A stretch of 64,000 bases of DNA from an uncultured Verrucomicrobiota bacterium (GCA_902589825.1 CACIUL010000003.1:1-64000); one strand, 5' to 3'; shown: positions 47,005-57,439, numbered from the stretch's first letter. Notes: a model not told the origin generated them from the sequence alone. Translations and numbers: made by a program.

Positions 47005-48468
47005 TTGCCGGTATCCTTGAAAACCTTTAAAGATGCCCTGCAAAGGCTCCGGCACCTCTTGCCCGGTGAACGCCTGCTGATAGACCCGGCACATCTTGCC
47101 GCCTACGAATCCGACGGGTTGACGGCATTCGCTGTTACGCCCCGCGCTGTTGTCATTGCGGAAACATCCCAGGAAATCATCGAAACGGTAAGGATATGCC
47201 ACGACACCGGAATTCCATTTGTGGCCCGCGGCTCGGGAACCAGCCTCTCGGGAGGATCATTGCCGCACTCTGATGGCATCATTATTGCACTGAACCGAAT
47301 GGACAGGATTCTGGAGATCGATCCCCGGCAAAGAATCGCTGTCGTGCAACCTGGCACAATCAACCTTGCAGTATCTGTCGCCGCCCGGTCACATGGGTTG
47401 CAGTTTGCTCCCGATCCATCCAGCGGGCAGGTTTGTACAATCGGAGGAAATATTGCATTCAATGCCGGTGGAGCCCATTGCCTTAAATATGGCATGACTT
47501 CAAACCATGTACTGGGAATCAAGGCAGTAACCGCCGAGGGAACAGTCATTGAGCTTGGCAACCGGAGCACGGAATCCACAGGGCCGGATTTAACGGGAAT
47601 ATTCTGCGGATCTGAGGGGCTTTTCGGCATCGCACTTGAAATCACCCTGCGACTGGTCCCCAAGCCAGAATGCTTCCATACCGTTTTTGCCTCTTATGAT
47701 TCACTGCAGAAAGCCGGGGACGCAGTATCGCAAATCATTGCCTCACGAATGCTTCCCGGAGCACTGGAGATTATGGACAAGCTTGCCATTGAAGCTGCCG
47801 AAGCAGCGGTTGGAGCGGGTTACCCCAGGGATAGTGAAGCGGTTTTGATCGTGGAACTTGAAGGCACCTCTGCGCAGGTCGAGCATGACCGCAACCGCCT
47901 GTCCGGTCTTCTGGATGATTCAGGCGCTGACGTGATCCATGTTGCGGGGGATGATCTTGAACGGGAAAGGATATGGAAAGGGCGAAAAAGTGCTTTTTCT
48001 GCTGTTGGCCGGCTCAGCCCGGACTTCATTGTCCAGGATGGCGTGGTGCCAAGGCGCCTGCTGGGGAAGGCCCTGCGAAAAATCCAGGAAATCGCGAGAC
48101 AACACAAGGTTCGTGTTGCCAATGTGTTTCACGCAGGTGACGGAAACCTGCACCCCCTGATCATGTATGACGGCAGGGTAGAGGGAGCACTCGAGCAGGG
48201 TGAGGCATGCGCGGCACAAATCGTGCAGATGTGCACTGACATGGGCGGGTCAATAACCGGTGAGCACGGGGTGGGCATGGAGAAACGCGCTTTCCTTGGC
48301 AACATGTATTCAGAGGATGACATTAACCTGATGCACCGGGTGCGCAGAGGCTTTGATCCGAAGGAAATTGCCAACCGTGGCAAGATGTTTCCCTCTGGTG
48401 AAGCTCCCTCCCTCTCCCTGTATGGCCTGCATCCCCTGGAAAAAAAAGGGATCATTTCACGCGAATAA
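47005..48468 (+). CDS. glcD: Glycolate/2-hydroxyacid oxidase subunit GlcD (FAD-linked)
   Basis: 487 residues. FAD-binding PCMH domain with [40 protein letters not shown] and [21 protein letters not shown]-terminal FAD_oxidase_C with [20 protein letters not shown] and [16 protein letters not shown], the substrate-binding His-containing motif. Catalytic subunit oxidising glycolate (or lactate) with electrons passed to GlcF. The start is a TTG at 47005, with no better upstream choice. The 3' end overlaps the glcE reading frame and contains an A8 run. Confidence 0.95.
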   Translation: MPVSLKTFKDALQRLRHLLPGERLLIDPAHLAAYESDGLTAFAVTPRAVVIAETSQEIIETVRICHDTGIPFVARGSGTSLSGGSLPHSDGIIIALNRMDRILEIDPRQRIAVVQPGTINLAVSVAARSHGLQFAPDPSSGQVCTIGGNIAFNAGGAHCLKYGMTSNHVLGIKAVTAEGTVIELGNRSTESTGPDLTGIFCGSEGLFGIALEITLRLVPKPECFHTVFASYDSLQKAGDAVSQIIASRMLPGALEIMDKLAIEAAEAAVGAGYPRDSEAVLIVELEGTSAQVEHDRNRLSGLLDDSGADVIHVAGDDLERERIWKGRKSAFSAVGRLSPDFIVQDGVVPRRLLGKALRKIQEIARQHKVRVANVFHAGDGNLHPLIMYDGRVEGALEQGEACAAQIVQMCTDMGGSITGEHGVGMEKRAFLGNMYSEDDINLMHRVRRGFDPKEIANRGKMFPSGEAPSLSLYGLHPLEKKGIISRE

Positions 48469-49588
48469 CACACTAAAACCTGACAACGCAAAACCACTGT
48501 CTGCCCAGCAACATCACCAACCACGGGAAATAGACGAACTCGCTGAGTGCGTCTCGCAATCGCCAATGGTCATTCCCCACGGAAACCTGACCAAGGCCGC
48601 GCTGGTCAGTATGGATGCAGATAAAAAAATTGTTCCCGTCGACATGACGCAACTGCGCGGGATTCTCAATTACGATCCCGATGAATTTGTTTTTACCGCC
48701 CTGGCAGGAACTCCTGTTTCTGAAATCAGCAAAACCCTCGCTGAACACGGGCAGTTTTTGCCCTTTGATCCCCCTTTCAGCAGTTCGGGAGCAACCCTGG
48801 GTGGGACCGTTGCCGCAGGCCTTAACGGTCCTGGACAATTTCGCTACGGGGGAGTACGCGACTTTATCATCGGTGTGAAATTTATCGACGGAGCCGGGCA
48901 AAAGCTCAAGGGAGGAGGAAAAGTGGTCAAGAACTCGGCAGGCTTTGACTTTCCGAAACTTTTTGTGGGCAGCCTGGGAAGACTTGGCATCCTTTATGAA
49001 CTGACCTTCAAGGTTTTTCCAGCACCCCAAGCCTACATGACATTGAGCTTCAACCCCGGCAATATCCAGTCTGCACTTGATACCGCCTGCCTGCTGGCCG
49101 GAAGCAGCCTTGAACCATTCGCCATTGACATTGTCCCGCCCGGACGCCTTGAAATCCGCATAGGAGGAAACGAGAAGGCCAATGAAAGCACAGCCGGACT
49201 GATCGAAAAATGTGCAGGTTTCCCGGCCAGCCGGATGACCGGACAAATGGAATCCGAGACATGGGACAAGCTGCGCGATTTCAAATGGGCACAGGAAGAA
49301 TTTCTGATCAAGGTCGCGCTCAATCCTTCACTGCTCTGTGAACTGGATAATATCCTGGAAAAAATCGAGGCATCCCGGCACTACAGTGCTGCCGGCAATG
49401 TCGCCTATATCTCCACTGAAAGGAACAACCTGTTGTTTATTGATGACACTCTGAAGAAAATGAAGCTTTCAGGGGTTGCCCTGCGTGGTGATCTTGAATA
49501 TCCCCGCCTTGGATGGCATCCTGCGCGAAAAGCGGAGACAAAAATCCAGTCGGCAATGGACCGCGAAGGGAAGTTCCTTCCTCTCTAG
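48422..49588 (+). CDS. glcE: Glycolate oxidase subunit GlcE (FAD-binding)
   Basis: About 388 residues from the ATG at 48422 inside the end of glcD (47-base overlap); the ORF track start is 48353. No usual start codon lies between the glcD stop and the conserved region, so this start is inferred. FAD-binding segment: [60 protein letters not shown]. The short C-terminal domain matches GlcE, which lacks the full FAD_oxidase_C. Partner of GlcD and GlcF in the membrane-associated complex. It ends one base before the glcF start. Confidence 0.9.
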   Translation: MACIPWKKKGSFHANNTLKPDNAKPLSAQQHHQPREIDELAECVSQSPMVIPHGNLTKAALVSMDADKKIVPVDMTQLRGILNYDPDEFVFTALAGTPVSEISKTLAEHGQFLPFDPPFSSSGATLGGTVAAGLNGPGQFRYGGVRDFIIGVKFIDGAGQKLKGGGKVVKNSAGFDFPKLFVGSLGRLGILYELTFKVFPAPQAYMTLSFNPGNIQSALDTACLLAGSSLEPFAIDIVPPGRLEIRIGGNEKANESTAGLIEKCAGFPASRMTGQMESETWDKLRDFKWAQEEFLIKVALNPSLLCELDNILEKIEASRHYSAAGNVAYISTERNNLLFIDDTLKKMKLSGVALRGDLEYPRLGWHPARKAETKIQSAMDREGKFLPL

Positions 49589-49589
49589 A

Positions 49590-50855
49590 ATGAAACACGC
49601 CATCCAAACTGACCAGTTCGGCGCTCACGGCAAGGCAATGGCCAAGGCGGTCGAAACATGCGTGCACTGCGGATTTTGCCTGCCTGACTGCCCGACATAC
49701 CGCGAACTTGGCCAGGAAATGGACTCCCCCCGTGGAAGGATTGTCCTCATGAAGGAGGTCCTCGAAGGCAACCTGGAGCTCTCCCGCGCATTGCCTCATG
49801 TCGACCGCTGCCTTGGATGCCTCGCATGTGAAACCACCTGCCCCTCAGGGGTGGAATACGGGGAACTGATCAGTCCTTTCCGGGATTATGCCGAGTCACG
49901 CCGCAAACGCGGTTTGCTAGAAAATCTAAAGCGCAGGTTCCTTGGTTCAATGCTGACGCACCCGGCACGGTTCCGCAGGTTGGCAAAAATGGCCTCAGTG
50001 GCTCGGCCACTGCGCAGGTTATTGCCGAAGTCCTTGAGCGTGCCCCTCGGCCTGTTGCCCAGAAAACTGCCTGGACAGGAAAAACTCTCAAGCCATTACC
50101 CGGCCAAGGGCAGTGAGAAACGAGGCAGCGTTGCCCTGCTTGCCGGTTGTGCCCAGCAGGTTCTCTCTCCCCAGATCAACCTTGCTACCATTGATCTTCT
50201 CACCCGTAACGGCATCGATGTTGCGATTCCCCAAGAACAGGGGTGCTGTGGTGCCCTTGCCTGGCACGTTGGGGATGGCGCACGTGCTCGCTCCCTGGCA
50301 CATCAAAACCTCAGGGCCTTTGACGGGAAATTTGATGCCGTCATCACGAATGCAGCCGGCTGCGGGTCGGGCCTCCATGAATACCCGATGATGCTTGCTG
50401 GCACGAAAGCACAGGAGGAAGCCGGGGAATTCGCCGGCAAGGTCCGGGACATTTCCGTATTCCTTGACGCCCTCAGCCTGCCGCCGCCCCCGGATCCGGG
50501 CAAGCAACTCAGGATTGCCTACCATGATGCCTGCCATCTGGCACATGCACAGGGCATTCGCAATGCCCCCAGGAACCTGCTTCAGTCAATTCCCGGATCC
50601 AGCCTTATTGAATTACCCGATGCCAACCTGTGTTGCGGATCAGCCGGGACCTATAACCTCGATCACCCTGATACCGCGGCTCAACTTGGTGCAAAGAAGG
50701 CTGCCATCCTTGCCGAGACCGGTGCTGACATGATCGCATCCGGCAACATCGGATGCCTCTCCCAGTTAAAGTATCACATGGAAAAAATTGACTGCCGGAT
50801 ACCCATCCTTCATACAGTGGAAATCATGGCTGCTGCATACCGCAACCAACTCTGA
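49590..50855 (+). CDS. glcF: Glycolate oxidase iron-sulfur subunit GlcF
   Basis: 421 residues from the ATG at 49590, one base after the glcE stop (the track ORF begins 38 codons upstream inside glcE). Two [4Fe-4S] motifs, CVHCGFCLPDCP and CLGCLACETTCPSG, are followed by two CCG domains (GCCGALAWHVGDG; YHDACHLAH and NLCCGSAGTYNL). It carries electrons from GlcD/GlcE to the quinone pool. Its stop TGA overlaps the start ATG of the next gene (TGATG). Confidence 0.95.
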   Translation: MKHAIQTDQFGAHGKAMAKAVETCVHCGFCLPDCPTYRELGQEMDSPRGRIVLMKEVLEGNLELSRALPHVDRCLGCLACETTCPSGVEYGELISPFRDYAESRRKRGLLENLKRRFLGSMLTHPARFRRLAKMASVARPLRRLLPKSLSVPLGLLPRKLPGQEKLSSHYPAKGSEKRGSVALLAGCAQQVLSPQINLATIDLLTRNGIDVAIPQEQGCCGALAWHVGDGARARSLAHQNLRAFDGKFDAVITNAAGCGSGLHEYPMMLAGTKAQEEAGEFAGKVRDISVFLDALSLPPPPDPGKQLRIAYHDACHLAHAQGIRNAPRNLLQSIPGSSLIELPDANLCCGSAGTYNLDHPDTAAQLGAKKAAILAETGADMIASGNIGCLSQLKYHMEKIDCRIPILHTVEIMAAAYRNQL

Positions 50856-53185
50856 TGAGAAGTTTACTCCCTTTACTCCTGCTCTGCCTGCCCTGGACGC
50901 ACCCCGCCCCGGCTCAACCATCCTCTTCATCCCCCCCGAACATTGTACTGGTGATGTGCGATGACCTCGGCTGGGGGGATACCGGATTTAACGGAAACAC
51001 CATTGTCCAGACCCCTCACCTGGACAGGATGGCTGCTGCCGGGATGCGCTTTAACCGCTTCTATGCAGCAGCTCCTGTCTGCTCCCCGACCAGGGGCAGC
51101 GTGCTCACCGGGCGCCATCCCTACCGCTATGGCATCTATTTTGCCAATACCGGGCACATGAAGAGCGAGGAAATCACCCTTGCCGAGCTGCTCAGGAAAA
51201 AAGGATACCGCACCGGGCACTTTGGAAAGTGGCACGTTGGAACCCTGACCAAGACGGTAAACGAAGCCAACCGCGGTGGCCCGCGTGGAGTCAAGCACTA
51301 CTCGCCTCCACAGGACAACGGCTTTGAAGTCTGCTTTTCAACCGAGTCCAAGGTGCCCACCTGGGATCCCATGTGGACCCCAAAAAAACACTCAGGGGGA
51401 AGTAACCGCAGGCTTTGGTGGGAACCACTGGAGGACACCACGAACATGCAGCGATATGGAACTCATTACTGGGACCAGGAGGGCAGGCAGGTCACCGAAA
51501 ACCTGCGCGGCTCCAACGCGCGTGTCATCATGGACCGCGCGATTCCATTTATTGAATCAGCAGCAAAGGCCGACCGCGCCTTCATGGCTGTCGTCTGGTT
51601 TCATACACCCCACCTGCCCGTAGTCGCAGGTCCAAGGCATGCTGCCATGTATAAGGAATTTGATAGCTACAAGAAACACTACTACGGCTCGATCACTGCC
51701 ATGGACGAACAGGTCGGCCGTCTGCGTCAGGCCTTAAAAAAAGCGGGGGTTGCCGACAACACGATGCTTTGGTTCTGTTCTGACAATGGGCCTGAGGGCA
51801 ATGACTCGGCTCCCGGTAAAACCGGAGGCTTCCGCGGCCGCAAGCGCAGCCTCTACGAGGGAGGCATTCGCGTACCCGGTTTACTGGAATGGCCGGCAGT
51901 TGTAAAACCGGGAAGCATTACCGATTTTCCCGCAGCAACACTTGACTACCTGCCGACAATCCTCGGGGCAATCGGGGAAAGCATGCCCGATGCACGTCCC
52001 ACTGACGGCATCAACCTGCGCCCCGCCATAGAGGGCAAGCTCAGGGAACGCCCTGCAGGGATTGGTTTCCAGAGTGCCGGGACGGCCGCCTACATCACCC
52101 ATCAATATAAGCTGGTCCTGCCCGGCGTGAAAAAGAAGGCAAACAAGTCCGGCACCAAAAAACCAACCCCTGAGCTCTATGACCTGATTGATGACCCCCA
52201 TGAAAAAAAGAACATCGCCGTCAGTCATCAATCACAGGTCAACGACCTGATGGCAGAGTTCAAAAAATGGCAGCAGTCATGTGCCCGAAGTGATGCAGGA
52301 AATGACTACACGATTCCTGCCAAGGCGGATTCTTCCGCCACGGGACAACCATTGCGTTTTGGCGCTATTGCCGACTGCCAGTTTGCTGATATCCCCACCC
52401 GCGGTTCACGCCATTACAGGCTGGCCAGTGAAAAGCTCTCTGCCGCCGTAAAGCATCTTAACGGGGAACCACTGGATTTTGTCATTCACCTGGGCGATTT
52501 CATCGATCAAGACTGGGATAGCTTCGATGCAGTGGGGCCCATATTCCGCTCCCTTAAAGCACCTGGTTACCACCTGCTGGGCAATCATGACTACTCAGTT
52601 AAGGACTCCAAGAAAGGCGAAGTCATCGAAAAGCTAGGCATGCCTGCCCGGTATTATGACTTCACCGTGAAAGGCTGGCGCTTTATCGTTCTTGACGGCA
52701 ACGAATTAAGCCTCTACGCCCACCCAAAAGGTTCCAAGCAGCTGGCCAAGTCAGTGGCTTTCAGGAAAAAATACAAGAATCCCCCGGACTATTGTGGCGG
52801 AATGGGGCAAGCCCAGATCAAGTGGATGCTATCCAGGATTGCCATGGCCCGTGATGCCGGAGAGAAGGTGATCCTGTTTAATCATTTCCCTATTTATCCC
52901 GCCGGTCGTGGACACAACCTCTGGAATGACACCGAGTTACTCGAGGTCCTCAAGCCTTTCAGGGGAACTGTAGCCGCATGGATCAACGGCCACAACCATG
53001 GCGGAGCCCATGCCGAGCGTGACGGCATCCATTATCTCACGCTGAAGGGAATGCTCGACACCAGGGAAAATGCCTTTGCCATTATCAGGGCAGGAAAAGA
53101 TAGCCTCGAGGTTGACGGCTTCGGGCGGGAGCCGGACCGCACGCTCAAGCTGCCAAAGCCAACCTCCACAAGAACAGGAAACTAA
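50855..53185 (+). CDS. Sulfatase fused to an ADPRM-like metallophosphoesterase, secreted
   Basis: 776 residues; signal peptide LLPLLLLCLPWTHPAPA. The N-terminal sulfatase (about 25-475) has NIVLVMCDDLGWGDTGFNGN, the formylglycine motif CSPTRGSVLTGRHPY (Cys76) and GHFGKWHVG. From about 495 a calcineurin-like phosphoesterase follows: FGAIADCQFADI, FVIHLGDFIDQDWDSF, YHLLGNHDYSVK, FNHFPIYPAG and INGHNHGGAH give every metal-ligand block. It is closest in style to ADP-ribose/CDP-alcohol diphosphatase (ADPRM) enzymes. The frame is continuous, so this is a true fusion and not two genes. Both active sites look complete. Coupled to glcF by a 1-base overlap. Confidence 0.9.
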   Translation: MRSLLPLLLLCLPWTHPAPAQPSSSSPPNIVLVMCDDLGWGDTGFNGNTIVQTPHLDRMAAAGMRFNRFYAAAPVCSPTRGSVLTGRHPYRYGIYFANTGHMKSEEITLAELLRKKGYRTGHFGKWHVGTLTKTVNEANRGGPRGVKHYSPPQDNGFEVCFSTESKVPTWDPMWTPKKHSGGSNRRLWWEPLEDTTNMQRYGTHYWDQEGRQVTENLRGSNARVIMDRAIPFIESAAKADRAFMAVVWFHTPHLPVVAGPRHAAMYKEFDSYKKHYYGSITAMDEQVGRLRQALKKAGVADNTMLWFCSDNGPEGNDSAPGKTGGFRGRKRSLYEGGIRVPGLLEWPAVVKPGSITDFPAATLDYLPTILGAIGESMPDARPTDGINLRPAIEGKLRERPAGIGFQSAGTAAYITHQYKLVLPGVKKKANKSGTKKPTPELYDLIDDPHEKKNIAVSHQSQVNDLMAEFKKWQQSCARSDAGNDYTIPAKADSSATGQPLRFGAIADCQFADIPTRGSRHYRLASEKLSAAVKHLNGEPLDFVIHLGDFIDQDWDSFDAVGPIFRSLKAPGYHLLGNHDYSVKDSKKGEVIEKLGMPARYYDFTVKGWRFIVLDGNELSLYAHPKGSKQLAKSVAFRKKYKNPPDYCGGMGQAQIKWMLSRIAMARDAGEKVILFNHFPIYPAGRGHNLWNDTELLEVLKPFRGTVAAWINGHNHGGAHAERDGIHYLTLKGMLDTRENAFAIIRAGKDSLEVDGFGREPDRTLKLPKPTSTRTGN

Positions 53186-53199
53186 GCCCGCTCTGCTCC

Positions 53200-54819
53200 A
53201 TGGGAAAACAGACAATATTCACCCTACTGATAATCCTTGCATCCCTTGCTTCTTCAGCGGCTCAAGGGAACACCCGCGGCTACAGCATTCATCTGGAAAA
53301 AAATGGATGGGGGCAAGCTTCCCTCAATGACATCAAGGCCGTGTTGCACTCCTCATGCGACTCCATATACCGGCACTTTGGTGACTTGAAGGAAAAAGAA
53401 GACATTTACGTGCGCCGAAACAAAACCGGGCCAATCGCACTCTTTAAGCGAAACCTGCGCGGTCAGGTCATTATCGAGCTGAACACTGGAGACCGCTTCT
53501 GGTGCCAGTATGCCTACCAGATGGCCCACGAGTTCTGCCATGTCATCTGCCGTTTCCGCCCGGGCAGCCAGAGAAACCTGTGGTTTGAAGAATCCCTCTG
53601 CGAGCTCGCCTCGATGTTCTCCCTGAGGGCAATGGCCAGGGACTGGAAAACCAACGCCCCCTACCCAAATTGGAAAAGTTACTCGAAAGCGATCCATGAA
53701 TATGTGGGCGACCTTGAAAAACAACACACCATGCCTGATGGAATGGATCTCGCTCAATTCTACAGGAAAAATGCTGACGCCCTCAGTTCAAATCCAACTA
53801 ACAGGCCGGCAAACGGCCGTGTCGCCCTAGCTTTGCTAACCTGCTTTGAGACCAATCCTGAACACTGGCCGGCTGTCGCATACCTGAACAGCGGTGAAGC
53901 CAAAACCGATATTTCCTTTGCAAATTATCTACGCAACTGGAACGAGCAAGCACCCCGGAAACACAGTATTTTCATCCATTCAATAGCCCGGAAATTCGGT
54001 ATCGACCTTTACCCTGATACATCGAAGGCACTGCCTGATCAAAAACCGCAGGACTTCAGTAAGCCGGCAATCACAGCAACTGGATCAGGAATTGAAGGAA
54101 GCGTAACCCTTGCTTCAGGCAATCAGTTGACGGGCAGGCTGAAATTTGAGCCTGGAGCCATCCGGGTATCTGGATCAAACAGCGAGACCTTGCCCGCGGA
54201 AAAACCGGCAAACACCGATGGGCAATCCTGTGCCAGCAAAGATGTGAAATCAGTGCGCTTTACAAGCGTGGAAGCAATACCCGATGCCACTACCGAAAAA
54301 TTACCTCCTTCGCGCAACCGGAAAATCTGGCTCAAGGGAGGCTCGCTTATGGTGGGAAAAATAACAGGCATTAACTCCAAGTCCATCACGCTTCATTCCG
54401 CTACAGGGATAACCGTGTTGCCGCGCCCGGCTGTAGCCATCATTGATATGCGCAGTGGAACGGCTGAGGGAGAATGGAAATTGATGTTGCAAAAGACCCC
54501 CCCAGGCTACCTGCTTGCAAACAACACGTATATAGAAGCCAAGCTGGAGGAAATGACCCCATCAGGAGAAATTGTCACATGGTCTTCGATCTTCGGTAAT
54601 CAGAAAATTGCCCCAGGTAAAGTCCAGGCACTGAAACTGGCCAATATGGAAAAAGTGCCGCCCAAGGAGTTTGTAATTACAACTCTCTCAGGATCAATTA
54701 TCCTGGCCGATTCCATCATTTCAAAGGGAGGCCGACTGGTCATTCGTGACAACTCACGTTATTTTCTCTCGATCCAGGCATCCGAGGTTCTGGAGATCCT
54801 TCGCCACGACCCATCATAG
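53200..54819 (+). CDS. Secreted zinc-peptidase-like protein with C-terminal beta modules
   Basis: 539 residues; signal peptide TLLIILASLASSAAQ. A gluzincin-like motif MAHEFCHVICRF (His110-Glu111-His114) is followed by WFEESLCELAS, whose Glu may be the third zinc ligand, although the spacing is a little short. The remaining N-terminal part (to about 270) is helical. From about 285 to the end, three to four small beta modules repeat: SGIEGSVTLASGNQLTGRLK, KGGSLMVGKITGINSKSITL and TLSGSIILADSIISKGGRLV, resembling Sm/SH3-like strands also seen in the gene at 19732-21663. Peptidase activity is inferred. It lies 14 bases after the sulfatase fusion. Confidence 0.7.
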   Translation: MGKQTIFTLLIILASLASSAAQGNTRGYSIHLEKNGWGQASLNDIKAVLHSSCDSIYRHFGDLKEKEDIYVRRNKTGPIALFKRNLRGQVIIELNTGDRFWCQYAYQMAHEFCHVICRFRPGSQRNLWFEESLCELASMFSLRAMARDWKTNAPYPNWKSYSKAIHEYVGDLEKQHTMPDGMDLAQFYRKNADALSSNPTNRPANGRVALALLTCFETNPEHWPAVAYLNSGEAKTDISFANYLRNWNEQAPRKHSIFIHSIARKFGIDLYPDTSKALPDQKPQDFSKPAITATGSGIEGSVTLASGNQLTGRLKFEPGAIRVSGSNSETLPAEKPANTDGQSCASKDVKSVRFTSVEAIPDATTEKLPPSRNRKIWLKGGSLMVGKITGINSKSITLHSATGITVLPRPAVAIIDMRSGTAEGEWKLMLQKTPPGYLLANNTYIEAKLEEMTPSGEIVTWSSIFGNQKIAPGKVQALKLANMEKVPPKEFVITTLSGSIILADSIISKGGRLVIRDNSRYFLSIQASEVLEILRHDPS

Positions 54820-55020
54820 CATTCGGCGGCAAATCGCCGGGCAATTTCCTGCGCCCCGACATCCACTGATCAGGGTATAACCAATTAATATGCCCGTGGA
54901 GATCTCGACAGTATCCTGAATATAGAAATGATGCTTTAGGAAAGCAGGCAGACAGAGGCCAAAAAATCCTTCCATCAGGCACCAGCCTGCCTAGAATAGG
55001 CAATCCAATCATTTCTTTAT

Positions 55021-56103
55021 ATGGCAACACAAGTAGGCATTATCGGAGCTGGCGGCATGGTCAGCTATCACATTGCGGGCTTCAAGCAGGCGGGAGCTGA
55101 GATCTCAGCCATCGCCGACCTAAATCAGGATTCGGCGCAAAAGGTGGCTGATGAAAACGGCATCCCCCGGGTGTTTGGCGATGTCACCGAAATGCTGGCA
55201 CTGGATGATATCGACGCGGTCAGCATTATTGTCCCCAACAAGTTCCATGCCCCTCTGGCCATCCAGGCACTCGAAGCAGGAAAACACACCTTCTGTGAAA
55301 AGCCGCCAGCACTTAATTCCGCGGAAGTCGAGGACATGGTTGCCGCCGCACAGGCAGCAGGAAAAAAACTGATGTTTAATTTCAACAACCGGGCTAGGCC
55401 GGAATCGTACGAAATTATGAAAAAGGTCAATTCCGGTGAAATCGGCACGATTAATTCCGCTCAGGCAAAGTGGTGCCGACGCACCGGCATTCCCGGGTTC
55501 GGTGGCTGGTTCACCACCAAGGCTCTCTCCGGGGGCGGACCGCTGATCGACCTTTTGCACATGCTCGACCTTGCCATGTATTTCATGGGCTACCCGAAGC
55601 CGGCACATGTCCTGGCGCAGACCTTTGACGACTTTATCACTGACAAGAACTTCAAGGGGCCATGGGGATTACCGGACAATGATGACGGCACGACTGACGT
55701 GGAAGCCGCAGCACACGGAATGGTAAGCTTTGAGAGCGGTCAGGTCTGCTCCTTCCAGATCAGCTGGGCAGAAATGATCAAGCGGGAAGAAGTCTCCGTG
55801 GTGTTCCAGGGCACTAAGTCAGGCGGCAAGGTTGAGCGCCTCTTTGGTGAGGATGGTCTTGATGAGACTGCCATTGATACCTGTGAAATCTACAGCCAGG
55901 ACGATGCCAACCGCGTGGACACGACTATCGAGGTTGAAGAGTGTGAGGACATGGGGCGAATCAAGTCTGCCGCCAACTTTATCCTCTCTATTGAGGGCAC
56001 CGAGGAACCTCTCAACACCCCGGATCAGGCATTAACCCTGATGAAAGTCATTGATGCCGCATACCAATCGGCAGCAAGCGGGGCTCCCGTATCCTGCCAA
56101 TAA
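55021..56103 (+). CDS. Gfo/Idh/MocA family oxidoreductase
   Basis: 360-residue cytosolic NAD(P)-dependent enzyme. Rossmann start VGIIGAGGMVSYHIAGFKQA; NKFHAPLAIQALEAGKHTFC with EKP in FCEKPPALNS; the catalytic-domain segment GGPLIDLLHMLDLAMYFMG carries the conserved Asp-x3-His (DLLHM) of the family. No export signal. First of a tandem pair with the gene at 56145. A role in inositol, N-acetyl-sugar or glycoside metabolism is possible; the substrate cannot be read. The 201-base region before it holds no gene or clear promoter. Confidence 0.9.
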   Translation: MATQVGIIGAGGMVSYHIAGFKQAGAEISAIADLNQDSAQKVADENGIPRVFGDVTEMLALDDIDAVSIIVPNKFHAPLAIQALEAGKHTFCEKPPALNSAEVEDMVAAAQAAGKKLMFNFNNRARPESYEIMKKVNSGEIGTINSAQAKWCRRTGIPGFGGWFTTKALSGGGPLIDLLHMLDLAMYFMGYPKPAHVLAQTFDDFITDKNFKGPWGLPDNDDGTTDVEAAAHGMVSFESGQVCSFQISWAEMIKREEVSVVFQGTKSGGKVERLFGEDGLDETAIDTCEIYSQDDANRVDTTIEVEECEDMGRIKSAANFILSIEGTEEPLNTPDQALTLMKVIDAAYQSAASGAPVSCQ

Positions 56104-56144
56104 TCCTTTCCTTAAAAAACAAACCTTACAAAACAAAACAAGAC

Positions 56145-57302
56145 ATGAATCGTAAACTACGCATGGGCATGGTCGGCGGGGGTCGTGGTGCCTTTATCGG
56201 AGAAGTCCACCGCATGGCCGCCAATCTCGATGGAAAAATCGAACTGGTCGCCGGGGCCTTATCGTCTGATCCCGAGAAGTCCAGGCTCTCAGGTGAGGAT
56301 TTGTTCCTGGATCCGGACCGCGTCTATGGCAGTTATAAGGAAATGGCCGAGAAGGAAGCAGCCAGGGAGGACAAGGTCGACTTTATCTCCATCGTGGTGC
56401 AGAATCACCTCCACTTCGATGTCGCCAAGACTTTCCTTGAGGCAGGATTCCATGTCATATGTGACAAACCGATGACGCGCACCCTGGACGAGGCCCGTGC
56501 ATTGCGGGATATCGTTGAGGAAACCGGCAAGGTCTTTTGTCTCACCCACAACTACACCGGTTACCCGATGGTCAAGGAGGCCAGGCGCATGGTCAATGAT
56601 GGTGAGCTGGGACGCATCCTCAAGATTGTTGCCGAGTATCCTCAGGGGTATGCGGTTGGGGACGTTGAGGGCGATGGCCAGGGCCAAATCTCCAACTGGC
56701 GCTCGGATCCGGCCATTGCCGGATCCTCAAACTGCATGGGAGACATCGGAACCCATGCACACAACCTTGTCCGTTATATTACCGGCCTGGAAATCGACGA
56801 GATGTGTTCTGAGTTAACGGCATTTATCCCTGGTCGTGAACTCGATGATGACGGAAACAACCTGGTTCGCTTTGAGGGTGGAGCCAAGGGCATTATCTAT
56901 GCTTCGCAGGTCTCAAATGGTGACGAGAACGCACTCAATATCCGCGTCTACGGCACCAAGGCATCCCTTGAATGGCACCAGGAGGATCCCAATGACCTGA
57001 TCGTCAAGTATGCCAATGCCCCGCGCAAGGTCTATCGCCGCGGCAATGACTATCTTGGCGAGGCGGCCAAGAGCAATAGCCGGACACCCTTTGCCCACCC
57101 GGAAGGCTTCATTGAGGCCTTTGCCAATATTTACCTTGCTGCCGTGCAGGCGATCAGTGACCAGATTAATGGAAATCCGGTGCCTGAAGACGGCTACGAC
57201 TTCCCGGATGCCACCGATGGTGTCGCCGGGCTTGCCTTCATTGACACCGCGGTCAAGAGCAGTGCCAGTGACCAGAAATGGCTAAAGTTCCCCGACCTCT
57301 AG
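56145..57302 (+). CDS. Gfo/Idh/MocA family oxidoreductase
   Basis: 385 residues, cytosolic. Rossmann motif RMGMVGGGRGAFIGEVHRMA; DKP variant in HVICDKPMTRTLDEARAL; NCMGDIGTHAHNLVRYITG contains the catalytic Asp-x3-His. FCLTHNYTGYPMVKEARRMV resembles the LNKTINTPYxxA-type loop of xylose- or galactose-converting members. It is not a close copy of its neighbour at 55021, from which it is separated by 41 bases, so the two probably catalyse successive or opposite steps. The substrate is unknown. Confidence 0.9.
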   Translation: MNRKLRMGMVGGGRGAFIGEVHRMAANLDGKIELVAGALSSDPEKSRLSGEDLFLDPDRVYGSYKEMAEKEAAREDKVDFISIVVQNHLHFDVAKTFLEAGFHVICDKPMTRTLDEARALRDIVEETGKVFCLTHNYTGYPMVKEARRMVNDGELGRILKIVAEYPQGYAVGDVEGDGQGQISNWRSDPAIAGSSNCMGDIGTHAHNLVRYITGLEIDEMCSELTAFIPGRELDDDGNNLVRFEGGAKGIIYASQVSNGDENALNIRVYGTKASLEWHQEDPNDLIVKYANAPRKVYRRGNDYLGEAAKSNSRTPFAHPEGFIEAFANIYLAAVQAISDQINGNPVPEDGYDFPDATDGVAGLAFIDTAVKSSASDQKWLKFPDL

Positions 57303-57439
57303 GAAAACCACAGGCAGCCTTCGCCAGTTCCGGGACCAATATGGCCTTTTCCGATTTCGCGCAACGGGGGCAATGAAGAGGATAATGACCTTGAAGTCAT
57401 ACCCGGTCGCGATGAAAGTTTCAATGAACCCGGTAATTG

